This document shows positions 1 through 6,731 of a stretch of 13,494 bases of DNA, piece by piece. The DNA comes from CAAGNP01 sp045644725 (GTDB lineage Bacteria; Bacteroidota; Bacteroidia; Bacteroidales; UBA932). The notes beneath the pieces are model-generated. The model ran no database searches. It was given only the letters and a program-made list of their open reading frames with translations, and was not told the DNA's origin. The position numbers and the translations under genes were made by a program. The first letter of the stretch is position 1, and every line of letters starts with the position of its first letter. The stretch covers positions 1 to 13,494 of the forward strand of contig JAZRHK010000098.1 of the NCBI GenBank assembly GCA_045644725.1, given 5' to 3'.

Positions 1-1
1 T

Positions 2-529
2 CACGCTATCGGCGGTAACTGGAACGTAGCTCTTCACCACCCTAAATGTGGTAAATTCGCTATCCAGCTTGACTCTGATGACCTTTACTCAGATGAGAAC
101 GTTCTTCAGAAATTTGTTGACGCTTTCTACGAGCAAAACTGCGCAATGGTGGTAGGTACTTACAGAATCTGCAACTTCGCACTTGAGACAATTCCTCCTG
201 GAATCATTGACCACAAAGAGTGGACTCCAGACAATGGCCGCAACAATGCTCTTCGTATCAACGGTCTTGGCGCACCACGTGGATTCTATACCCCTATGCT
301 ACGTACCATCAACTTCCCTACTACCAAATATGGTGAGGATTATGCAGTAGGTATCAGAGTATCTCGCGAGTACCAGATCGGCCGTATCTACGATGTAGTT
401 TACAACTGCCGCAGATGGGATGACAACTCAGATGCAAACATCGATATCGAGAAGATGAATGCAAACAACTTGTACAAAGACAGACTTCGTACTTGGGAGT
501 TGAAAGCTCGTATCGCAATGAACAAATAA
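2..529 (+). CDS. family 2 glycosyltransferase, GT-A fold (5' end outside window)
   Basis: The reading frame is open from the first bases and ends at TAA 527-529, so this is the C-terminal 175 residues of a longer protein; the ATG at 146 is internal. The visible part holds an acidic metal/nucleotide-sugar motif Asp-Ser-Asp-Asp (bases 71-82) after a hydrophobic strand, as in GT-A enzymes. About 80 residues later comes a Gly-Glu-Asp-Tyr segment followed by an Arg-Val-Ser-Arg stretch, which matches the ED motif and acceptor-side helix of family 2 transferases. No membrane segment is seen, so the enzyme is probably cytosolic or peripheral. Only 6 nt separate it from the GalT-fold/SpoIID gene, so the two are almost certainly co-transcribed. 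Donor and acceptor are unknown. It could also be a GT-A-fold nucleotidyltransferase, but the ED motif favours a glycosyltransferase. Confidence 0.8.
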   Translation, partial: HAIGGNWNVALHHPKCGKFAIQLDSDDLYSDENVLQKFVDAFYEQNCAMVVGTYRICNFALETIPPGIIDHKEWTPDNGRNNALRINGLGAPRGFYTPMLRTINFPTTKYGEDYAVGIRVSREYQIGRIYDVVYNCRRWDDNSDANIDIEKMNANNLYKDRLRTWELKARIAMNK

Positions 530-535
530 TTTCTC

Positions 536-2788
536 ATGATTTTGAGAGAAGAGATAGAGTGTATGTTCGACCGTGAGCTTTCGGCTCACGGGAGGGCATA
601 TACAAATTATGAAGCTCTCAAATCTGTAGAAAAGAAATATATGGAGATCGATGGCTTGCCCGTCGAGCTCCATTTCAATCCTGCAAGGGTCGCTTCGGTT
701 ATGGCAAAAGTGGACGAAGAGACCCTTCGTCATAGAAAATGCTTCCTGTGTCCGGATGGTCTGGAGGAGATGCAGCTCTCATTTACGTGGGGAGCTCCGT
801 CTGGGATTGATTACTTTATCAGGGTCAATCCTTTCCCTATTTTTAACAGACATTTCACAGTATCGACCTCTTTTCATGAGAGGCAGCATATTTTGGAGAG
901 ATATCCCGACATGCTCTCTTTGGCAAGGGAACTTGGTGATTATGTCGTTTTCTACAATGGCCCGATGTGTGGGGCATCAGCCCCCGATCATCACCATTTT
1001 CAGGCGATGCCCAAGGGGAATTTACCCATAGAGAGACTGGTAAGGGCTCAGGAAGGGATGAGACCGGTGGCAGAATTTGAGGAAGGTAGTGTATCTGTGA
1101 TTGAAAAGTATGCCAGAGGGGCTTTTCTGATATCATCCAGGTCGGAGTGTGGGATGATTTCACTTTTCCAAAAATTATACGACATGGGGGTTGTCAGGAG
1201 TGCTTCTGAGTGGGAGCCCAGGGTGAATCTCCTGTCATGGCATGAGGAGGAGAGTTATTTTACAGTAATTTATTTCAGGGCAGAATCGCGCCCTGCGTGT
1301 TTTGAGGAGGAAGATCTCCAAAAGAGGATTTTGATAAGTCCTGCTTCCGTGGAGATGAGCGGTATCGCTATTGTGTCGTCCAGAGACAGCTTTGACAAGC
1401 TGACAGATGAGAGACTTGGAGAGATTATTAGAGAAGTATCATTACCTATAAATCAAGTAGAAAGTATGTGTAACACACTAAAAAGCAACGAGAGAAAACA
1501 GCCCAATGTAAGTGTGGGCATCATGTTTGTTCCCGAAATTACAGCAGAATTCCTGACTGAGTATACACTCGGTGGAGAGAAGATTTCTGGTGTGGAGTCA
1601 TTCAAATATGTGGATGGAAAAGTGGAGTGGAGAGGTAATCTGTATGAGAGTCTCCAATTTGATCCTGTCAACTACTCTGAGAGTGTTTTTGAGTTGAAGG
1701 ATGTGACCATCGGTATAAATTTCCACTGGGAGAGAAAGGAGAACCAGAGATTTCAAGGTGGTTTGAGGGTAATCGTAGAAAATGGCAAACTTACAGCTGT
1801 AAACCTTGTCGGTGTGGAAGACTATCTTATCAGTGTAATCTCTTCTGAGATGAGTGCTACAGCTACCAAAGAGTTTTTGAAGGCACATGCTGTGATCTCG
1901 CGTTCGTGGCTTTTGGCTCAGATGGATAAAAGCGAGAAACTAAAAGCGACAGATGAGGAGTATTCAGCTTGTATTGAAAATGATGAAATGATCATAAAAT
2001 GGTACGACAGAGAGGACCATACAAATTTTGATGTATGTGCTGACGACCATTGCCAAAGATATCAAGGTATCACCCGCGCATCTACTCAGAAAGTGAGAGA
2101 GGTGATTGATGAGACTTGGGGACAAGTTCTCATGTACAATGGGGCCATTTGCGATGCCCGTTTCTCAAAGAGCTGTGGTGGCGTGTTTGAGGAGTTCTGG
2201 GCTTGCTGGGAGGAGGCTGAACATCCATACCTGCAAGGTGTTCCAGATAGAAAACCTTTTGCTCCAGTTCCAGATTTGACTATAGAGGAGAATGCAGTAG
2301 AGTGGATCATGAATTCTCCTGAGGCACTATGTAATACTACTGACAAAGAGATTTTGAGCCAGGCTCTCAATAACTATGACCAGGAGACTACCGACTTCTA
2401 CAGATGGAAAGTGGTTTACACTCCAGAGGAGCTTTCAGCACTTGTTAAGGAACGTTCAGGTATTGACTTTGGCGATATCGTGGATCTTGTTCCTGTGAAA
2501 AGAGGTACATCAGGCCGTCTTTATCAGTTGAAAATCGTGGGAACCAAGAAAACAATGATCGTGGGTAAGGAGCTTGAGATCAGAAAATATCTCTCTAAGA
2601 GCCACTTGTACAGTTCAGCGTTTGTGCCACGTAAAGAGGATGGCAAGTTTGTATTGTACGGTGCTGGTTGGGGCCACGGTGTAGGTTTGTGCCAGATCGG
2701 TGCAGCAGTAATGGGTGCCAAAGGTTTCAAATATGATGAGATACTTCTTCATTACTTTATTGATGCGACAATAGATAAAAATTATTAA
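536..2788 (+). CDS. fusion of GalT/HIT-fold (DUF4922-like) domain with SpoIID/LytB peptidoglycan lytic domain
   Basis: This 750-residue protein has two parts. Residues about 1-305 resemble galactose-1-phosphate uridylyltransferase: a Cys69-x2-Cys72 pair, His106, and His-His-His-Phe-Gln at 152-156. The last matches the GalT HxHxQ active site, with His154 as the expected nucleophile and Cys69, Cys72, His106 and His152 as possible zinc ligands. Residues about 325-750 are a SpoIID/LytB domain: the Val-Glu-Asp-Tyr-Leu segment (427-431), Ser-Glu-Met at 437-439 with Glu438 in the place of the SpoIID catalytic glutamate, Lys-Ser-Cys-Gly-Gly (545-549), and Gly-Trp-Gly-His-Gly-Val-Gly (711-717) near the end. 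SpoIID enzymes cleave glycan strands as lytic transglycosylases. No signal peptide or membrane anchor is visible, which is odd for a wall enzyme. The AmpG-like permease gene starts 23 nt downstream. The domain assignments are fairly secure; the substrate of the first domain and the location are inferred. Confidence 0.8.
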   Translation: MILREEIECMFDRELSAHGRAYTNYEALKSVEKKYMEIDGLPVELHFNPARVASVMAKVDEETLRHRKCFLCPDGLEEMQLSFTWGAPSGIDYFIRVNPFPIFNRHFTVSTSFHERQHILERYPDMLSLARELGDYVVFYNGPMCGASAPDHHHFQAMPKGNLPIERLVRAQEGMRPVAEFEEGSVSVIEKYARGAFLISSRSECGMISLFQKLYDMGVVRSASEWEPRVNLLSWHEEESYFTVIYFRAESRPACFEEEDLQKRILISPASVEMSGIAIVSSRDSFDKLTDERLGEIIREVSLPINQVESMCNTLKSNERKQPNVSVGIMFVPEITAEFLTEYTLGGEKISGVESFKYVDGKVEWRGNLYESLQFDPVNYSESVFELKDVTIGINFHWERKENQRFQGGLRVIVENGKLTAVNLVGVEDYLISVISSEMSATATKEFLKAHAVISRSWLLAQMDKSEKLKATDEEYSACIENDEMIIKWYDREDHTNFDVCADDHCQRYQGITRASTQKVREVIDETWGQVLMYNGAICDARFSKSCGGVFEEFWACWEEAEHPYLQGVPDRKPFAPVPDLTIEENAVEWIMNSPEALCNTTDKEILSQALNNYDQETTDFYRWKVVYTPEELSALVKERSGIDFGDIVDLVPVKRGTSGRLYQLKIVGTKKTMIVGKELEIRKYLSKSHLYSSAFVPRKEDGKFVLYGAGWGHGVGLCQIGAAVMGAKGFKYDEILLHYFIDATIDKNY

Positions 2789-2811
2789 TAAATTACTAAA
2801 ACTTAGATAAG

Positions 2812-4119
2812 ATGAATTCAAAATCAAGATCACCTTGGGCATGGGTTCCTACACTCTATTTTGCACAGGGTCTACCTTATGTGGCAGTAATGACCATTGC
2901 TGTGATCATGTACAAACGTTTGGGTCTCTCAAACTCTGAAATCGCATTATACACAAGCTGGCTCTATCTTCCTTGGGTTATCAAACCTTTATGGAGTCCA
3001 TTTGTAGACTTGATCAAGACAAAACGTCTGTGGGTTACATTGATGCAGAGTCTAGTGGCAGTGGGTTTTGCAGGTGTTGCATTTTTTATCCCTACAGAAT
3101 CGTGGGTGCAGATGACACTTGCTTTTTTCTGGCTGATGGCCTTCAGTAGTGCTACTCACGATATCGCAGCAGATGGTTTTTATATGTTGGGTCTTACAGA
3201 GGGTGAGCAGGCTTTGTTTGTAGGTATCCGTAATACTTTCTACCGTTTTGCAACCATCTTCGGGCAGGGTATTCTGGTGATGATTGCCGGTTATCTTGAG
3301 AGTGGTAATGTGTTGCCAAGTATTGTTCAAGGCAACAATGCTACAGCATGGAGCTTGTGCTTCTACCTGTTGGCTGTTATCTTCATTATCCTTACTGTGT
3401 ACCACATTTTGATCCTTCCACGTCCAGATAGTGATGTTTCAAGAGATAATGTGACTCCTGGCAAATTGATGAAGGACTTCGGTAATACCTTTGTGACTTT
3501 CTTCCAGAAGAACAATATCGGCCTTGTCCTTTTCTTCATCCTTTCTTACCGTCTTGGTGAGAGCCAGTTGGTGAAGATCGCTTCTCCTTTCCTTTTGGAT
3601 ACAGCTGAGGCTGGTGGTCTGGCCCTTTCTACCCAGCAAGTAGGTCTTGTTTATGGTACTATCGGTGTAATCGGTCTCCTTGTAGGAGGTATTGTAGGTG
3701 GTATCTGCATATCAAGAGGTGGTCTGAAGAAATGGATTCTCCCTATGGCATTTGCTATCAACGTACCAGACCTTCTTTATGTACTTTTGGCATATACACA
3801 GACAGACAGTTTTCCTCTTGTTATCGGTTGTGTATTATGTGAGCAACTTGGTTATGGCTTCGGTTTCACTGCATTTACCATGTATCTTGTATATGTGGCA
3901 CAAGGTCTGTTCAAGACAGCACACTACTCTATCGGTACAGGTCTTATGGCTCTTGGTATGATGGTGCCAGGTATGATCGCAGGTTATCTTCAGGAGTGGA
4001 CAGGTTATCCTATCTTCTTCGTGATAGTATGTATTTTGACTATCCCCGGTATCTTTGCTTCATATCTTGTGATGAAGAAGCTTCCTGCTGATTTTGGTAA
4101 AATGGATAAAAGTAAATAG
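2812..4119 (+). CDS. ampG: AmpG-like muropeptide permease (MFS)
   Basis: This is a 435-residue, very hydrophobic protein of the major facilitator superfamily with about 12 membrane segments. The N-terminal Phe-Ala-Gln-Gly-Leu-Pro-Tyr, the Lys-Pro-Leu-Trp-Ser-Pro-Phe-Val-Asp loop after the second membrane segment, and the Thr-His-Asp-Ile-Ala-Ala-Asp-Gly segment (near residue 118) match AmpG permeases, which have Asp-Ile-Ala-Ala-Asp in the same place. AmpG carries GlcNAc-anhydroMurNAc peptides across the inner membrane for wall recycling. The gene lies between a SpoIID-domain gene (23 nt upstream) and a NamZ-type muramidase gene (3 nt downstream), which supports muropeptides or MurNAc-containing sugars as the substrate. 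The AmpG subfamily also contains acetyl-CoA transporters, so the exact substrate is inferred from context. Confidence 0.82.
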   Translation: MNSKSRSPWAWVPTLYFAQGLPYVAVMTIAVIMYKRLGLSNSEIALYTSWLYLPWVIKPLWSPFVDLIKTKRLWVTLMQSLVAVGFAGVAFFIPTESWVQMTLAFFWLMAFSSATHDIAADGFYMLGLTEGEQALFVGIRNTFYRFATIFGQGILVMIAGYLESGNVLPSIVQGNNATAWSLCFYLLAVIFIILTVYHILILPRPDSDVSRDNVTPGKLMKDFGNTFVTFFQKNNIGLVLFFILSYRLGESQLVKIASPFLLDTAEAGGLALSTQQVGLVYGTIGVIGLLVGGIVGGICISRGGLKKWILPMAFAINVPDLLYVLLAYTQTDSFPLVIGCVLCEQLGYGFGFTAFTMYLVYVAQGLFKTAHYSIGTGLMALGMMVPGMIAGYLQEWTGYPIFFVIVCILTIPGIFASYLVMKKLPADFGKMDKSK

Positions 4120-4122
4120 ACT

Positions 4123-5385
4123 ATGAGAAAAATATTATCTTTCGCACTTTGTGCAATGTTTGTGGTAGCTTCCTGCTGTGCACCACAGAATAAAAAAGTT
4201 CAGGTCCTAACAGGTATTGATGTATTGGAAGCTAACGGTTTCCAACAGCTTAAAGGTAAGAAGGTGGGTCTTGTTACAAACCCTACAGGTGTCAATAAAG
4301 ACCTTGTTTCTACCGTAGATGTACTTTACAATGCTGAAGGTGTAGAACTTGTAGCTCTTTATGGCCCTGAGCATGGTGTCCGCGGTGATGTTCACGCCGG
4401 TGACAAGGTGGATGGCAACAGCGATCCAAAAACAGGTCTACCTGTTCACTCTCTATATGGTAAAACAACCAAACCTACCCCTGAAATGCTTGAAGGTCTT
4501 GACGCAATCATCTATGATATTCAGGATATTGGATGCCGCTCATTTACATATATCAGCACTATGGGTAAGGTGATGGAGGCAGCTGCAGATCTTGGTTTGG
4601 AGGTTATCGTTCTTGACCGTCCAAATCCACTTGGCGGCGAGAAGATCGAAGGTCCTATCGTAGAGGAGGGTTTCTTCTCTTTCGTAAGCCAGTTTGAAAT
4701 CCCTTATGTATACGGCTTGACTTGCGGTGAGCTTGCTGTCCTTCTAAATGAAGAGGGGCTTATCAAAGACAAAGAGGGTAATGTGAAGAAATGTAAACTT
4801 ACTGTGGTTCCTATGGAGGGGTGGACACGCGATATGCTTTTCGAAGATACTAACCTTCCTTGGGTTCTACCTTCACCTCACATTCCACAGCCAGTGTCAG
4901 CGTTCTTCTACCCAGCAACAGGTATCGTGGGTGATCTTGGTTGTTACTCTATCGGCGTAGGTTATACTCTTCCTTTCCAGATGATCGCACTTGAGGGTGC
5001 TGATGCAGACAAATTGGCTGAAAAGCTTAATGGCTACAAACTTCCTGGTGTTAACTTCCGCCCTATCAATGTGAAGCCTTTCTATGCAGTAGGCAAAGGA
5101 AGCAATCTTCAGGGTGTTCAGATCTATATCACCGATGTGAAAAAGGCTGCCATTACAGATATCCAGTTCTATGTAATGGAGGCTATCGCAGAGATGTATC
5201 CTGAGAAAGCAGCTTTCAAAATTGCATCTGACAAGAGATACCGCTCATTCGATATCGTTACCGGTAGTGACTATTTCAGAACCACTTTCGCTAAGAATCA
5301 CAAGTTCTCTGACATCAAAGAGAGATGGTATGAGGATGTGGATTCTTTCAGAGAGTTGTCTAAAAAGTATTATATGTATAAATAA
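4123..5385 (+). CDS. namZ: NamZ-type exo-beta-N-acetylmuramidase lipoprotein (DUF1343, GH171)
   Basis: This is a 420-residue protein of the DUF1343/NamZ family, whose characterised members (Bacillus subtilis NamZ and Tannerella forsythia homologues) release MurNAc from the non-reducing end of peptidoglycan fragments. Family hallmarks are the Gly-Leu-Val-Thr-Asn-Pro-Thr-Gly stretch near residue 50, Gly-Pro-Glu-His-Gly-Val-Arg-Gly (81-88, Glu83 a likely catalytic acid), Tyr-Asp-Ile-Gln-Asp-Ile-Gly-Cys-Arg (131-139) and a Leu-Asp-Arg-Pro-Asn-Pro-Leu-Gly-Gly segment near residue 165. The N-terminus is a lipoprotein signal with lipobox Val-Ala-Ser-Cys (15-18), so the mature enzyme is probably lipid-anchored at Cys18 in the periplasm or on the outer membrane. 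It is the last gene of the operon, 3 nt after the AmpG-like gene, and supplies products for that importer. Length is normal for the family. Confidence 0.9.
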   Translation: MRKILSFALCAMFVVASCCAPQNKKVQVLTGIDVLEANGFQQLKGKKVGLVTNPTGVNKDLVSTVDVLYNAEGVELVALYGPEHGVRGDVHAGDKVDGNSDPKTGLPVHSLYGKTTKPTPEMLEGLDAIIYDIQDIGCRSFTYISTMGKVMEAAADLGLEVIVLDRPNPLGGEKIEGPIVEEGFFSFVSQFEIPYVYGLTCGELAVLLNEEGLIKDKEGNVKKCKLTVVPMEGWTRDMLFEDTNLPWVLPSPHIPQPVSAFFYPATGIVGDLGCYSIGVGYTLPFQMIALEGADADKLAEKLNGYKLPGVNFRPINVKPFYAVGKGSNLQGVQIYITDVKKAAITDIQFYVMEAIAEMYPEKAAFKIASDKRYRSFDIVTGSDYFRTTFAKNHKFSDIKERWYEDVDSFRELSKKYYMYK

Positions 5386-5421
5386 TTCCCTGAAAAGTCA
5401 GGAATAACTTGAATATTAGAT

Positions 5422-5450
5422 AAAGCGTCGGCTGATCCAGTCGGCGCTTT
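5422..5450 (+). terminator. rho-independent-type terminator after namZ
   Basis: A 13-bp stem (5422-5434 with 5438-5450, two G-T wobbles, 3-nt loop) begins with AAAGCG and ends with CGCTTT, followed by a T-rich stretch (ATTGTTTG). It lies 36 nt after the namZ stop codon. A smaller bulged hairpin (5386-5404) directly follows the stop codon and may add to the effect. Together they separate the wall-salvage operon from the protease operon. Confidence 0.85.
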
Positions 5451-5451
5451 A

Positions 5452-5482
5452 TTGTTTGTGGATAAAAAAAACATTATATTTG
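5452..5482 (+). promoter_or_regulatory. Bacteroides-type promoter candidate for the peptide/fimbrillin/C10 operon
   Basis: The -7 element TATATTTG (5475-5482) matches the Bacteroides consensus TAnnTTTG exactly. A TTG at 5452-5454 lies 20 bp upstream as the -33 element; an alternative TTTG at 5455-5458 is spaced 16 bp, shorter than usual. Transcription would start near 5489, giving an untranslated leader of about 18 nt before the ATG at 5507. The site lies just after the namZ terminator, so the downstream genes probably form their own unit. Confidence 0.6.
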
Positions 5483-5506
5483 ATAGTCAAAACAACTTTC
5501 CCGCCT

Positions 5507-5626
5507 ATGGAAAACAATGAAAAATATCTCTCACCAAGTTTAATGGTGTATGAGCTTTCTCCTGAAAGCACATTTCTTAATAACTCTTTACAAGATCCGG
5601 AGGAGGACTCTGGTTGGGATTGGTAA
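5507..5626 (+). CDS. 39-residue acidic peptide ending in Gly-Trp-Asp-Trp
   Basis: ATG 5507 to TAA 5624-5626 encodes 39 residues. It begins Met-Glu-Asn-Asn-Glu-Lys-Tyr-Leu-Ser-Pro, has a short hydrophobic core (Met-Val-Tyr-Glu-Leu) and ends with an acidic tail closing in Gly-Trp-Asp-Trp. It starts 25 nt after a perfect TAnnTTTG element, and the next ATG is only 2 nt after its stop, so translation is probably coupled to the lipoprotein gene. Short peptides of this style (Ser-Pro/Val-x-Glu-Leu start, Gly/Asp/Trp-rich end) are common near surface-protein and C10 protease genes of Bacteroidales, but I know of no established function. There is no classical signal peptide. The position and coupling support a real gene; the role is unknown. 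Confidence 0.6.
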   Translation: MENNEKYLSPSLMVYELSPESTFLNNSLQDPEEDSGWDW

Positions 5627-5628
5627 TT

Positions 5629-6720
5629 ATGAAGAGGTGCATTTTTTTAGTACTTTCAGCTATAATGGTTATAGCTTGTACGCAGCGTGAAGTGGACGAT
5701 GTGTTCTCAAATGAGGAAGGGGATAAGATTTATGCCTCAATCATGGATGCAGAAACAAAAGTTCAGTTGAATGAACTCAAGCAGACTGTTTGGACTGCTG
5801 GAGATCAAATTTATGTTATAGGCCCTGATCATTTTGGAGGGTATATTTTTGATGGCAATACCGGTGATAGATCTGGCTCTTTTACCCGCTTTGGAGAAGG
5901 GACTCCTCCCGATCAGCAGGGATACTATTTCGATCAGTATTATGCCATATATTCCAATTACAAAAGTTTTGGAGCTTACGCTAATGGAAATGGGGTAATT
6001 TTCGCGGAGTTGCCACAAGTGCAGCGGTATTTGGACAACAGTTATGGCCTGTCTGCCAATACTATGGTGGCGACAAGCCAGGATGGTATCAACTTCTCTT
6101 TCAAAAATATTCTGGGTTATCTCAGATTGAGCCTTATAGGAGACAAAAAGGTCCGCTCCATAGCGTTGCAGGGGAATAATAATGAGATTATATCCGGTAT
6201 ATTTTATTTTAATTTGGGAGATATCTATACACGTACTTGGTACAATAGCATGAGTAATTCAATAGTTCTTGATTGTACTGAGGAAGGAGTTCAGCTCTCA
6301 GAGACACCAAAAGAGTTCTATATGGTGGTGCCTCCCGTTGCTTTTCAAAAAGGTTTCACTATAAGTGTAAATTTCACAGATGGAACATACTGCCCACAAT
6401 CTACATCAAGAAGTTTGGAGATAGAGGCTAATACCATTCACCATATGGCGACCCTAAGCACATTGGACAGCGACTGGGCTATAATGAATATTTACCATAC
6501 AGGCAATAAGATTTCTTATCCTATATTGACTGGTGAGACATCGCGGACAGGAACAATAAACTTTGGTGATGGAAGAAGTGATATGCTTGGTGGCAGATAT
6601 GTCCATGAATACAATGACGGAAATCCTTCACATACTGTAACTGTAAAGGCGAAAGGGGCCTATGGTTTTGTCATATATGGTTGTGAGGGTATTTCAAAAA
6701 TTGATTTGTCTAACTTTTAA
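5629..6720 (+). CDS. fimbrillin-like (Mfa-like) lipoprotein with C-terminal PKD-like domain
   Basis: I chose the ATG at 5629 (363 residues) because it begins a good lipoprotein signal: Lys-Arg, a hydrophobic stretch, then lipobox Val-Ile-Ala-Cys (14-17). The frame can be extended to a TTG at 5614, but that overlaps the preceding peptide gene. After Cys17, the segment Thr-Lys-Val-Gln-Leu (43-47) followed by Val-Trp-Thr-Ala-Gly-Asp-Gln-Ile (54-61) resembles the start of fimbrillin-like domains in Bacteroidales surface lipoproteins. A beta-rich region continues to about residue 280. Residues about 286-363 look like a small PKD-like module with Asn-Phe-Gly-Asp-Gly (311-315), His-Thr-Val-Thr-Val (335-339) and a final Ile-Asp-Leu-Ser-Asn-Phe. 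It is probably surface exposed and co-transcribed with the C10 protease gene 11 nt downstream. It may be a pilus subunit, an adhesin or a partner of the protease. Confidence 0.6.
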   Translation: MKRCIFLVLSAIMVIACTQREVDDVFSNEEGDKIYASIMDAETKVQLNELKQTVWTAGDQIYVIGPDHFGGYIFDGNTGDRSGSFTRFGEGTPPDQQGYYFDQYYAIYSNYKSFGAYANGNGVIFAELPQVQRYLDNSYGLSANTMVATSQDGINFSFKNILGYLRLSLIGDKKVRSIALQGNNNEIISGIFYFNLGDIYTRTWYNSMSNSIVLDCTEEGVQLSETPKEFYMVVPPVAFQKGFTISVNFTDGTYCPQSTSRSLEIEANTIHHMATLSTLDSDWAIMNIYHTGNKISYPILTGETSRTGTINFGDGRSDMLGGRYVHEYNDGNPSHTVTVKAKGAYGFVIYGCEGISKIDLSNF

Positions 6721-6731
6721 GATTACTGATC

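Noticed and set aside
146..529. Start of the glycosyltransferase at ATG 146
   Set aside because: The same frame stays open to the window edge and the upstream part encodes the Asp-Ser-Asp-Asp motif, so this Met is internal.
428..733. A 101-codon minus-strand frame across the glycosyltransferase/fusion boundary
   Set aside because: It is antisense to two well-supported genes and shows no recognisable motif.
5614..5628. TTG start for the fimbrillin-like lipoprotein, five codons upstream
   Set aside because: The ATG at 5629 gives a proper lipoprotein signal and avoids overlap with the preceding peptide gene.
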